Below are positions 10,614 through 53,281 of a stretch of DNA of 64,000 bases, piece by piece; positions within the stretch are counted from its first letter, which is position 1, and every line of letters starts with the position of its first letter. The position numbers and the translations under genes were made by a program. The stretch is from Plantago elongata (lineage: Eukaryota; Streptophyta; Magnoliopsida; Lamiales; Plantaginaceae): NCBI GenBank assembly GCA_036897095.1, contig JAYMSP010000080.1:26454-90453 (forward strand). Direction: 5' to 3'. The notes below the pieces were generated by a model. The model was not told the origin of the DNA. It saw nothing but the letters and a program-made list of their open reading frames with translations, and did not search any database.

Positions 10614-11942
10614 ATGGAGCCACTTTCATTCTTTTCTTTTTCAGCCAAGGATTCTTACATTCACTCACTAAAAATCCGAACTTTTGATATCTTGTGCCAA
10701 AGTCCACCTTTGCTTCACTTCGACTTCTATCGTCACTCATTTCTTGGTACTTTCACTCACTCTTTGTTCTCTTCTTCTTTAAATTTGCGCCTTTCTTTTC
10801 ACTGCCATGAAGATTGGATTCGATCATCGTCTTCGTCAAATCTTGTTTCCTCTCGCTTTCGGTATACGATTATTGTTTCTTGGTTCTAGATCTTTTTTGC
10901 TGTTAATGAATTTTTCCGCACTTTCCGGTCTAGGATTATTGCATAAAGCCGCTTAATTTTGGTTTTATGATCCATTATGTGTGTATCTAGGCTTACAGTA
11001 TATGTTATAAAAGTCGAATCTTTTTGTGGAAGTACGCTATTTCTGCTTGATTCAAGGACCAATGGATGGGAATGAATGAAGCTCTATCTTTTACTCTCTT
11101 ATACCCTGTTTACCGTACTGAATCAGTTAATGGCTTAGACTTGCTTAGCTGTCTTCTAATAGAAGAATGAGAACCTATATAGTATTTGTGATTATCAATT
11201 ATCATGTTCGTGTGTCATATATTCGGTGGCTGCGTGGACTTGACGTGAGGTTGAATCTCTGTTATCGTTGTCTTTTAGTGTAAATGAGATTCTGGCTGTT
11301 GAGTAATGAAATGCTTATTCAGTTTCTGGTTTGAAGTTTCATGTCGTTCTTGCTTTAGTTCATGTAGCACCATGTTGGGTAAAAGCTTAGTCTGTCCCGT
11401 TGCAGTTGTTGTTTTTCTTTTCTGTATCTAATCATTTAATGGCTTAGGCTCACTTAGCTGTATGCCTGTATGTATTCTCACAGGAATTGAGAAACTATCA
11501 AATTGGGAATCTCATGTTCAATTTTAGCTGGTTTATGGTTAGAGTAAAGATTAACGGATGAAAATGAAGCTTGTATTGTTAGAAATATTTATGCACAATT
11601 TGATCTTGCGTAGTATGGGGAGCATGCCCCATTTCACACAATACTCTATTGATTTTGCTCTCTACTTGATTTATAACTTACACTTGCTTAGGTGCTTGTC
11701 TTATCATAGAAATCAGCAACTGTCAACGTGGGTTTTCATGTTCAGTTGAATACATCATGCTTTGATAAATGATGGGCTACAGAGATCAGATTTTTTACCA
11801 CCTTGCTTCTATTTTGCGATTTGCAGGATTCTTATTTCAATCTCATCATTAGTGTTGCAACTAGTAGCTAGAGGAGAAAGCCAATAGCAACATGTTTTAG
11901 TTATAGATCGAAATAAATCAGGGTATTAAGAGTGACCTTAGC
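10614..11942 (+). other. ABCC-A 5' leader with a leader intron
   Basis: A CT-rich first exon runs to about 10861, where CG|GTATACG is a donor. The matching acceptor TTGCAG ends at 11826, giving a 965-base leader intron, and a second leader exon runs to the ATG at 11943. ABCC-B and ABCC-C have the same arrangement, which supports the reading. The exact transcription start is not visible. Confidence 0.6.
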
Positions 11943-24138
<12,196 letters not shown>

Positions 24139-24819
24139 AGACCGATTTCTGCTCTCTGATGGAATAGTCGGATTCATATATCTCAGAAAAACTACGTCAA
24201 CTCGTCGAGAAGTCTCAAGAAGAAAACATAGAAGGATCATAATCCTGGAAACCTGTACCTTTTTGTAGGATATTTTGTTGCAAAATATAGGAGCATAATT
24301 TTGTTGGGAACTACTCTAGTTGGCTGATTTGTAGTTCATTTGAACAGTACTGGCGCCTCAACTTTCAACAGTATATGCTCGTTGCCAACATTGTCACATT
24401 TATGGACTGATTTTGTGAACCAAGGTTATGGTTTGAAGTGGTTTTAACTTGTAAGCCTCGAGTTGTGCAGGTAGCTATGGTTTATTCCTCTCCTTTTTTA
24501 AAGCCCAGAGTTCATGCCTATCCTGCTAACTTTAAATCAATCAAACAATTCTAAGTCAAATTAAATGAATTTGCAAAGTATGTATGAGATGCAATCATGC
24601 AATCAATTCATTCTTATACAACCTATAAAACTAGTTATGCAAAACTACAAACGTAAAGTTATATATCAACAACTATTGAAAATTCGTTCATAAATTTCAA
24701 TTTGATAAGTTCTGTATCGTACATCCTACCCGATTATTATTAATCCATAAAATTATATTCGACCACAATTTCACAAGTTCTATATCAAACATTACTTCCT
24801 TTTATTTTCTTTATTTAAC
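24139..24819. other. ABCC-A 3' region and spacer
   Basis: The first 350 bases or so are likely the 3' untranslated region. Beyond that the sequence is plain AT-rich spacer, in which I recognised no feature. Confidence 0.5.
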
Positions 24820-25473
24820 GGGAATTGATACCCACGGAGGGGAATTTATTTCCCTTAAATTTCAGTTACCCACACAATTTCATTGTTTCCCACTTCCCAG
24901 CAAATCTCATTACTTCACATACTCAATTATTTTACACTTAAATACATTAACAATGTTAATTTCTCTCACTGTAGAGTTATGCTCATAGATGAACCATATT
25001 TTCATGCTCTTTATTGAAATAAGCAAATTATACCACCTCCATCACAATTTCATCTTTTCGCATTAACACTTTTGAGTCAACCATTATTAATTTTGACATC
25101 AAATTACTCTTAAACTATAAAGGTAAATGATTTAATAAAATTATATAATGAAAATTTAAAATTTAAGATTTTATAATATAATTTTGTTAAATAATTAATA
25201 ATTTCCGTTTAAGGTTATTCGAGGTTAAAATTGATAAGGGTTGACCGAAGAAAATCAATACGAAAAAATAAAATAAATATAAAATATTAATATTACAAAC
25301 ATTAAACTAATTAAGTGCATCAACCAATAATTTCTAATTAATGAATTGGTATAGTGCAGAGATAATAGACGGGAAAGTTTAATAGAATTTAGGTCAATTA
25401 AGAAAGGGGGTGAAATAGTAAATTAATAAATTACCCTGTTGATAACAAAATCTACCCTGGGGTATCAATTCCC
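24820..25473. mobile_element. Non-autonomous DNA transposon with GGGAATTGATACCC ends
   Basis: Perfect 14-base terminal inverted repeat: GGGAATTGATACCC at 24820-24833 and GGGTATCAATTCCC at 25460-25473. TTATTTAA lies next to both ends (one extra C on the left), consistent with an 8- or 9-base target duplication. 654 bases, AT-rich, no coding frame. A hAT- or Mutator-type MITE is likely. Confidence 0.75.
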
Positions 25474-25634
25474 TTATTTAATTGTTTATTTTCCATATTT
25501 GTGGTGATGATTCATGAGTAAAATAAAGTTTATTGGTAAACTAATTAAGGTAAATTAATAATTACTTTTAGGTATTTTACCACCTTTACCTTACCCCTTC
25601 CATTCCGAGGAACTTTATACATTATAGTTGGCGG

Positions 25635-25845
25635 GTAGTTTTATGTTAAAAGTTAAAGTAATGATAAAAAATGGAAAAAACGGAATAAAATGTTTTTTTA
25701 ATAGTAAAATGTGTAATTTATGAATAAAGCTAGAATTGTTTATTAATATCGTGTAGTTTTATGTGAAAAGTTAAAGTAATGATAAAAAATGAAGAAATCG
25801 GAATAAAATGTATTTTTAGTAGTAAAATGTGTAATTTATGTGTTA
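25635..25845. repeat. 118-bp tandem duplication
   Basis: GTAGTTTTATGT...AAAGTTAAAGTAATGATAAAA starts at 25635 and again at 25753, and similarity runs through AAAATGTGTAATTTATG in both. The copies differ by a few substitutions and short indels. Located upstream of the NRPB7 leader. Confidence 0.7.
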
Positions 25846-25999
25846 ATTTTTTTTTTAGTAGTGTATGAAATTATGTAGACGTATATGAAAATGACAATGA
25901 ATGAAGTTTATAGTCTGTGACATTACAACCCAACTGAACTGAACTGCGGCAGCCGGCGATAGCAGCTTCTCTTTCCAAAACCTGGGAAATTTTGGTCTT

Positions 26000-26230
26000 C
26001 TCAAATTCGACTCTTGGTTTGTTTCTTGCTTTGGTTTCTTGTTAATTTATCTACTTTCACGGATTGATTTACTCTCAAATTCGACTCTTTCCTTTGATTT
26101 CTTGTTAATTTCTCTACTTTCATGTATTGATTTACTCTCAAATTCGACTCTTGGTTTGTTTCCTGCTTTGATTTCTTGTTGATTTTTCCACTTTACGTAT
26201 TGATTTATTCTCAATTCTTTATCTTTCTTA
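26000..26230. repeat. Three to four tandem units in the NRPB7 leader region
   Basis: Units beginning CTCAAATTCGACTC start at 26000, 26074 and 26137, with a shortened one at 26210; spacing is 74, 63 and 73 bases. Each continues with TTTGATTTCTTGTTAATT and CTACTTTCA-like tracts. Being CT-rich and just upstream of the coding start, they probably lie in the NRPB7 leader or its intron. Confidence 0.65.
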
Positions 26231-26552
26231 CTTTCACCTTAGTTTTCCTCACCAATTCCCATAAAGATCCATCTTTACTGGTATACGTATGCTTCCAGTT
26301 CCTAAGAAATCACTTCTTGACTCAGATTCTTTATAGATGTCATGAATTTTGAGGTTTATTAGAAGGTTTTGTTTCCGTTCGCAGATTAAACCTCGACCTT
26401 GGATTAAAGAATCAATCTTTTTGCAGATTGGTATAAATTTTTGTACAGATACTGCTTGGTTATGAGAACTGAGATAGAGATTGATGCCTTTCACCTTCAA
26501 ATTAGGTTGAAGAATAAATATTTCCGAATCAAGAATCAATAAGAGAAGAACT

Positions 26553-28694
26553 ATGTTTTTCCACATAGTTTTGGAGCGGAACATGCAACTGCATCCCCGC
26601 CACTTTGGACGGGACCTTCGCGATAAGCTTGTCGCAAAGCTTATGAAGGATGTAGAGGGAACATGCAGGTTGTTCCGTCTATCCTCCTTAATCTGAGAGT
26701 CTTTAGTTTCTGGATACACGATTTCAGGATTTTATACAATATTGTTGTGTTTCCAGTGGGCGCCATGGGTTTATTGTGGCAATTACTGGTATCGAGAATG
26801 TTGGGAAAGGGTTGATTCGTGATGGGACTGGGTTTGTTACTTTTCCTATCAAGTACCAATGCGTTGTGTTTCGGCCATTTAAGGGAGAGATTCTTGAAGC
26901 AGTTGTGACCATGGTTAACAAGGTTAGCTCTTTAGTTTCATTGCATTTTGACATTTGGAATGTTTGATCGTATCTGTATTTACAGAGGCAAATACATATG
27001 ATATTGCTGCAGATGGGATTCTTTGCTGAAGCAGGGCCAGTCCAGATCTTCGTGTCTAATCATGTGAGTGGTTTGTCTTGATTGTCAGCTCAAACTCAAA
27101 TTACAGAGGAAGTTTTTAGCAACCATCCTTTTTTTGTTTGATTTCGATTATGTAAATTAACTTGTTTGCTTATCTTGACAACGAAGCGCAGCTCAATTGG
27201 TAAGACGCTTCACCTCCAATAAGCCGGGGATCGAGTCACTCTTTAGCCTTTTAAAAAAAAACTTGTTTGCTTATCTATTAGTATCTAGAATGTTCAGGCA
27301 ATACCTGTTTTCTATTCTGCTGCCAATTATCTTGACAACGAAGCGCAGCTCAATTGGTAAGACGCTTCACCTCCAATAGACCGGGGATCGAGTCACTCTT
27401 TAGCCTTTTAAAAAAAAACTTGTTTGCTTATCTATTAGTATCTAGAATGTTCAGGCAATACCTGTTTTCTATTCTGCTGCCAATTTAAGGAGTTTTTGGT
27501 GTATGGCTGTTTCTCTTCTGGCTTTTGCTTGATTAGATTTTAAACTGGATTTAGATAAACACCGCCTGGATTGATCAGTGAATAAATTTGTCTCCGTTCA
27601 TTATTGTTGTGGCCTACCGGGTAGTTTTTAGATTTTTCATACCTTGATCTATCTGTTTATTATTGCTTCCTCTTTAACCCATCTCGTTGTTATTGTCAAT
27701 TTGTTATGATCTTACTGGATAGTCTTAAATTATTTGATTTGCTCCTCTATCTGGAATTTTCTTATATTTGACGAGGGATTCTTGGTGAGAAAAATTCATA
27801 TGTTGCATGTTATTCTCTTGAACAACAATATTTCCTGCAGATTGGATGCTTTGATATTTGTAGGAACTGGGCTTCCAAACTATAGCATATGATCTTCAGA
27901 AGTTATTCTTGATAAATTTCTTTCTCCGGTCGTATACATTAGCTGACGTGCCAATTTCTTTTTGCAGTTAATACCAGATGATATGGAGTTTCAAACAGGA
28001 GATGTGCCTCATTACACTACATCCGATGGATCTGTATGTCTCCTCTTCCCTGTATTTCATGATGCTCATGTAGAATGTTTCAAATGCATAATGATAACTG
28101 ATTATTGGATTGTTGCAGGTGAAAATTCAGAAAGATAGTGAAGTTAGGTTGAAGATCATAGGAACCCGAGTTGATGCCACAGAAATCGTATGTGAAGCTG
28201 AATAATATTCGTGTTTAATTTACCATGTTTTATTATTATTATTATCATGTGGTTTTTATTATTATATGATTCTATTTATTGCTGAGTGTTTGTCCCTGTT
28301 TAAGGTATGTTGTACCTTCTTTTTCTGTTCTAGTTTGCCCATGTTTCTATTTCTCATGATGGCTACCACAACAAGAATGATTTTTACTTGTGAAACCTGC
28401 AACTTTGGCAATCTGTTTCAGATCAGCAGTTTGTTTTATTCCTTGTGCTCTTCATGTTGCACTGCATTTCTTTTGCTGATTCTCATTTGTCAAAATTCCT
28501 TCAATTTCATTTTTTGCTATCAAGACAATGAATTACTTAGAATGTTAAGCATCCATCTCAATCATTTGGTTTATTCTTGTTTCATGACCATTGCTGCACA
28601 AGTTCTAATAGTCTGTTCGCATCTGCAGTTCTGTATTGGGACCATAAAGGATGACTTTCTGGGTGTCATCAGTGATCCAGGTGCAGCAGCATGA
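26553..28694 (+). CDS. NRPB7: DNA-directed RNA polymerase II subunit 7
   Basis: With NRPB4 this subunit forms the stalk of RNA polymerase II, which contacts emerging RNA and helps start transcription. Six exons, 26553-26668, 26757-26922, 27013-27063, 27968-28033, 28119-28187 and 28629-28694, join in frame to 177 residues, against about 176 in Arabidopsis. The N-terminal half (MFFHIVLERNMQLHPRHFGR to about residue 80) is the RNP-like tip domain with the conserved LMKDVEGTCSGRHGF. The C-terminal half, after VTMVNKMGFFAEAGP, is the S1/OB RNA-binding fold ending IGTIKDDFLGVISDPGAAA. Intron 3 (904 bases) holds a tandem tRNA-derived repeat. The gene is on the same strand as the ABCC genes and sits between the first two of them. 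No defect is seen. Confidence 0.96.
27172..27485 (+). repeat. 157-bp tandem duplication with a tRNA-derived segment, in NRPB7 intron 3
   Basis: Copies at 27172-27328 and 27329-27485 differ at only about two bases. Each holds a CAGCTCAATTGGTAAGACG A-box-like part and GGGGATCGAGTC B-box-like part, then a run of A. The same tRNA-derived unit is in the core of the fold-back element near 4.86 kb, so it is a dispersed repeat family. High identity between the copies points to a recent duplication. Confidence 0.8.
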
Positions 28695-30240
28695 GGATTT
28701 TTGAAGAGGCTATCTATTAGTGATAGTTTGTTTTAGCAGTGATCCTAGCCGATTTAACCTGTGGATTGATTGGTTCCGACTTCTGATCTCCCAACGCACC
28801 TGAAGGTCATCTGTATTTTAAAACTTCAAATTGCAACGCTAATGCGTTTTGGGTAAATTTATCATGTAATCGTTTCGGGTAATTTTATCATGTAATTGAA
28901 CGTATGGGTTTGTAACTTGGATTTTATATTCTGACCTTGTATTTACTGAAACTAAAACACCGTTTGGTACTAAAGAGCAAGTATTAATGGATAGAAAGCT
29001 CAGAGCCTCAGATGATATCAAAAGTTGATCAATTTCAATACATGCTAGAGCGATGATACGTTGAAATGACAAGTGAATGTACTGCATTTCTTTGTACAAT
29101 TATATGAGTACTATGTTATGCTATACTCCATCGGTTCAAGGTGACACCAGGAACTAAAAAGGTAATTATCCCGTCCAACTTTAATTTTTAATTGTCACAG
29201 GTAACTTTATACGTTTTTAAAGGATATACTTAAAAATTAATATATTATTTTTATACTTGTCCATTCACATAAATACACTCTTCACCGTAAAAATAATTTG
29301 CTTGATGAACTTTTATAGTAGTGAATTACTCCTTGATGCCCTTAATCATATTTTAAAATATGATTTCTTAAAATTTCTAAATGATAAGAGTTTTTGAGGT
29401 CAAAATTAAGCTAGCAAACTCAAATCGTACCGTTAATTGAACAAAGAAGGTTATAAAACTTGACGTGAGTAATGTTTAAAGCGGATAGAGAGCGGTTTTT
29501 CTTGAAAAGATTGTTATATAAACTAAACTTTAATATTCTTTTTTATTTGTAAGACTCATTATACTCACTATGCAGACGGTTGACTATCTTGACCTTATAT
29601 ATCAAAACTAAAAAGGAAATCCTCTTTAATTTCCACTTATTTCTTTTTTCTACATAAAATTTTAGTGCACTTACTTGTAATGCTTAATTCTTTTTTCTAC
29701 ATAAACTTTTAGTGCACTTATTTGTAATGCTTAATGAAGGCAGGTGTTATGTGGGGTTGTTATTTCCTAGTACATAGATAATCTATCATTTAAAAATAAA
29801 TTAATAATAATAAATCAAAATGGAAAATGAAATGATTAAGATTTTTAGTGTTGAGAAAATAAAAAGACACTAGTATTCACTAAAACACTCATATTATTAC
29901 TAAAATATATTTTTAATATTAAAAAAGTTATAATACTGACAATAATTTAATTAATAAAATCGATTATTTTTATGACTTCATTTCCAGATTACCGTATCTG
30001 AAGAGAATTAATCAACAAGGTCACTTTCGAGAAGTCAAACTTTTATTAAAATTGGCCAATGTAATCATTCATTTATTATGACGATTGTGATTGAGACATT
30101 ATTATGTCCGTTTGTAAAATAGCTTAGTCAATTTCATTTGAGTTTGTAATGTTTCCCACTTTATTGTTGTTTACTTATCCTCATATACTGCAAATTTCTA
30201 CAATAACACCAGTGGCTATAAATGATCAACAAAAAACTTT
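28695..30240. other. NRPB7-ABCC-B spacer
   Basis: Begins with the NRPB7 3' untranslated region. An isolated Stowaway-like end (ACTCCATCGGTTC) is at about 29127 but no partner end was found. A 47-base tandem duplication lies at 29644-29735. The rest is AT-rich and shows nothing recognisable. Confidence 0.45.
29644..29735. repeat. 47-bp tandem duplication
   Basis: TTTTTTCTACATAAA followed by TTTAGTGCACTTA and TTGTAATGCTTAAT occurs twice in a row, starting at 29644 and 29691, with few mismatches. Confidence 0.7.
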
Positions 30241-30907
30241 CAAATATTGAGCCATCGAGCCAAGGTTTGTGGCTCTGAACCTCAATCAACCTCATCAGGT
30301 TCTTTTCTCTGCTGATTCTGATACTTTTTTTTTTCTTCTGAATTTTATCATCTGTAACGAACAGTTTTTTTTTTACCCTTTTGCGAATTTAGCTTGGTCT
30401 TTCTTTCGTGTTTGTTTAAACCCCACAATATTTCCCGCCATGATAGGACATTACAACTTTACCTCCAGTATTTGGGAGTGTGTGCTTGAATGGTTGTAGT
30501 TTGATTGAAACTAGGAGAAATGGCAAAAAGGGTTTGTGAATGTGAAGTATGTTAAATTATGGGTCTTGGCACTGAGCCTTTCTGTTGTAGAATGTTTTAA
30601 AGTTGATCAATTAGAAGTATAACTAGTTTTCTTGATTGTTTGTGATGATCATGGATGAAAATTTCGGGTTTGAAATAATATTTGGATCCTTGGGACACCT
30701 GGATATCTTCGATTTTTGGGAAATTCCATGTTAAATTCATGTAAATGAGCTAAAATACTAGATGTATGTGTATGGCTGCTAATTGATCAACCTAATGGTG
30801 CACAAGCTCATCTGCTCACGTATATTCTATATGGTTTCAATTTCGCTTATGACCAGTAATGTTTGGCAGGAATATCAGGAGATACATAGATTGGCGATTT
30901 GAAAAAT
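30241..30907 (+). other. ABCC-B 5' leader with a leader intron
   Basis: A leader exon ends CATCAG at 30298, followed by GT; an AG acceptor ends at 30869 before GAATATCAGGAG. The 571-base leader intron corresponds to those of ABCC-A and ABCC-C. The transcription start is not defined. Confidence 0.55.
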
Positions 30908-40100
<9,193 letters not shown>

Positions 40101-40900
40101 AAGTAGAGAAAGTGGGGGCATAGGGGTGTATTCGGGAGCCCTTTAAAGGTGTTTTGGACTAGTCACCGGCTTTTAAGCTAGTATTTCACAAATTATGCAT
40201 TTTGACTTCAGGGTCTACTGCTACCTGGAGAACATATGTTTTGAGGATTCTCAGAGAACTGGTTATCTGGGGAACTTGAGCTGAGAAGCCATTAGATATC
40301 TAATCAGGTTATTTCATAGGAGACATCTATTCAACGCTGCCATGCGATATGACTGCATGTATGCACTAATTTGAAGTGTATATAAAGTTGCATTCAGAGA
40401 CTCGGAGTTCTATCTGTTATAGAATTAATGAATTACTAATAATCAGGTCAAAATCGTGTATTGACCAAGAAACGCTGATGCTTGGCACTACAATTCGGAT
40501 GCACTCTATTGCACAGTTCGAGTCGGTCATTTATGTGTGGATCCAAAATGCATCATGTCCTTGAACTTTTTAATCACACAAGAGAGTGTGTATTTGAGAT
40601 TGCAACTCCGAATCTTACACGGATCATACAAATTACGTATGAACTGAATTGCACACTTACAATCATCCCATCGTATAGAGGTCAATCTCTAAATAGATCA
40701 CAACGAATCGGGCCCTTAGTAGATTGGTAGGAATTTGGAAAGGGGGCCACAACCCACAAGAAGGATAGCCACCAGATACCAGTTGAAACAAAAACAAGAA
40801 GACAAAGGGACGAAAAAGGAGTCAATGACATACCACTAATTTAAGTAGCCAAATCACAATCTGTGACTACAAATCCATCCATTTTTTAAGTTCCAAACTT
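40101..40900. other. ABCC-B 3' region and ABCC-C upstream region
   Basis: Holds the 3' untranslated region of ABCC-B and, from about 40700, the proximal promoter of ABCC-C. No trace of the C-terminal extension coded at the same place in A and C was found after the stop at 40100. No repeat or RNA gene was recognised. Confidence 0.5.
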
Positions 40901-41722
40901 GAATCTTGCTTACAATAAACCGTTTGGAGTAGAGTTCGTCAGCAATGACGCTACATTTTGTTGTCCTGTATTTCCTCTGTCTCGTAGCTTGGATTTTGGA
41001 TTTGATATCAGCAATCATGGTTCATCAGTCAATTCTTTACTCAGTAGACTCTTATGGTGCATTATTATTTATTCTTCTTCTCTTTACTCATGCAAATAGA
41101 CCCGAGCCAAGTTTTCTTGGACACTACAACGAACTGCCAAGGTTCTTTCTCTCTCTCACATATCTGATATGAAGTTAGTAGTGAGCAATTTCCTTTTCAA
41201 TTTTTGTGATTTTTGGTTGGAAATGTCAATGCCTGTATATTTGAATTAATGCTTTAGACACCCACCATGGGTATTTGCCAAGCTACTGTTACATAAATAA
41301 AAAATTGGATCTTTACCCCTGCAGTGTATCTTTATCACTGCAATCATGGATTAAAATATTGGTTTTGCGGGTTTTAAAGAAAATGGAACATAAATTGTTG
41401 TTGATTTTGTCTCTGTAAGCGGAAAAACTGAGATATACTTGACTGAAGTTTACTTCTAGCTTAACTAGTTGCAAATACATTTTACGAAGGGCCATGATGC
41501 ACAATGGTTTCATTTGAAACTTCTGATGGTAAGGTAGAATTCTGTCAGTCAACAGTAAGATTTATGTAAGTATTTATATATGTATGGAGAATGTGGTGCA
41601 GTGCCTTAAAGGATTCATGTGTGTTGATTGTTGCTATATCAGTTTCATTGATAATGAATAAATATGTTCAGGAAAGACTAAGGAGTTAGTGGCTGAAGTT
41701 TAATCGATTGGCACCTATAAAG
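40901..41722 (+). other. ABCC-C 5' leader with a leader intron
   Basis: A leader exon ends GCCAAG at 41141 with a GT donor next to it; the acceptor TTCAG ends at 41671, leaving a 530-base leader intron. A short second leader exon leads to the ATG at 41723. The pattern repeats that of the other two ABCC genes. Confidence 0.55.
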
Positions 41723-51751
<10,029 letters not shown>

Positions 51752-52337
51752 AGCAGGCTTCTGCCCTCAACTGCTACAAAAACCTAGCCAAGAGACCAAT
51801 TCATGGGAGATCTCATAATGCTGTCATTCGTATTGACAGTGGTGCCTGAATTTTACAGTATTGCTAAGTTTAAGTTGCATTTCAGCACCCCTGATCAGCA
51901 GATACGGCAGCAAGAGTTGGTTTAGTTCAGAACTTCAGATATTAGAAGGACGGAATTGGCAGGCATTGTTCTTTAAGACCTCAGAATAAGAAACTGTAGG
52001 GGTGTATGAAAATAGACGAGACAATGGACGAGAGATTTCTGACTTGCTCTACCCAGCTGATGAGCAACACTGCAGAAGCTTCTTTTGCAGTGAGTCTAAT
52101 TGTTATTCGTTCAACTTTCCTGGGTTGCTTACACAAACTACGACTGCTGAAGGCCAATTCTCAGTCAGGATAGAAATTCTTCGTATTTTACGTGTTTTTA
52201 GATCAAAGAAAATTATGGGAAAATCAAAAGTTTGTGCATATATAGGGGTTGGAAGGAAAAAATGTAGATAGCAGACAATACGGAGCAACTCACTATCCTG
52301 GCTTTGTTTTGTTGGAAGTGGAACTGAAAATTATGTG
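51752..52337 (+). other. ABCC-C 3' region
   Basis: Likely 3' untranslated region and downstream flank of ABCC-C up to the solo LTR insertion. Short frames here have no protein character. Confidence 0.5.
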
Positions 52338-53025
52338 TGTAAGAACCGCAAATTTATTACGCAAAAATTAATTAAAATTTATTTTATTATTTTGCACGAG
52401 CAAAAATATTACGTGATAATATTGAGTCGAAGTTAGAATTTTAACGCCGAGCGGAATCGACGTTAAATTGAGATTTAGTAGTTTATTAATAAACTAATAA
52501 TAAAAATAATAAAATAAAAATTATTTATTTTAAATTTTATATAGCTTAAGTTCGACTTAAATATCGTCTAGGAAGCGATTTTTCATTTTTTCGAAATTTA
52601 TTTACGAGTCGTTTGGAAGTCAGAATAAGCCAAGTGTATATAATGGTAAGATTACCACTACACCCTGTTTCCTTTCCTTTCTTTTCTATTAAGGGCATTT
52701 TAGTCTTTTTCTTCCTTTCTTCTTCCCCAAATCACCAAACCACGCCAAGCTGCTGTTCTTTCCAATTTGACCGTGTCAATTGCTCCCTTACCGTGCCAAT
52801 CGCCGCGCCAATTCGCCCGGTCCGTCCCGGTCGAGCCCGACCACCGGCCAAGGCGGCGCCGTCGTGGGCCCCTGCCCACGCGCGAAAGGCGGCCAAGAAA
52901 ACGTGGCCCGCGGAAGAAGAAACACACGGCAAGAAGAGAGGAAGGCGAAGGTGACTCACCGACCACGTGCCGCGCCACCGGACCTCCGCCGCCTCCAACA
53001 CCGCCCTTCACCGCCCTTCTACTGC

Positions 53026-53034
53026 TATAAATAG
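53026..53034 (+). promoter_or_regulatory. TATA box of the solo LTR
   Basis: TATAAATAG, followed about 30 bases later by CTCATTTTCTCCACACC, which suits a plant transcription start. It would drive transcription on the plus strand, towards 55 kb and antisense to the next gene. Confidence 0.55.
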
Positions 53035-53211
53035 GAGGCATTGCTCTCATTTTCTCCACACCTCTCCACTGCTTCTTCTCCTTCTCATTTCACTTCTCCA
53101 GCCACCGTGCTCCTCCGCGCACCACCACCTGCCGCCACCCATCTCCGGCCACCACACCACCACCACTGTCGACTATCCGGAATTGAGTCGTTCGCTCGAC
53201 CAAAAATTCCG

Positions 53212-53281
53212 GTAAGTGTCTCGATCATATTTCGATTTTATTCGAATAACGAGCGAGAAATTAATTAATAATTCCTTGCAG
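53212..53281 (+). other. Intron-like segment inside the solo LTR
   Basis: CCG|GTAAGTGTC at 53212 and TTGCAG ending at 53281 bracket 70 AT-rich bases between two GC-rich exon-like parts. It has the base-composition contrast of a real plant intron and lies just downstream of the LTR TATA box. Confidence 0.45.

Noticed and set aside
26249-26719. Antisense open frame of 156 codons over NRPB7 exon 1
   Set aside because: It overlaps the NRPB7 start exon on the other strand, has no domain character and no supporting gene structure.
28266-28694. 142-codon open frame ending at the NRPB7 stop
   Set aside because: It is the last NRPB7 intron read through into exon 6; only the final 21 codons are real protein.
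52613-53268. Overlapping Arg/Pro-rich open frames near 52.7-53.3 kb on both strands
   Set aside because: Caused by high GC content inside the solo LTR; no conserved domain and several frames open at once.
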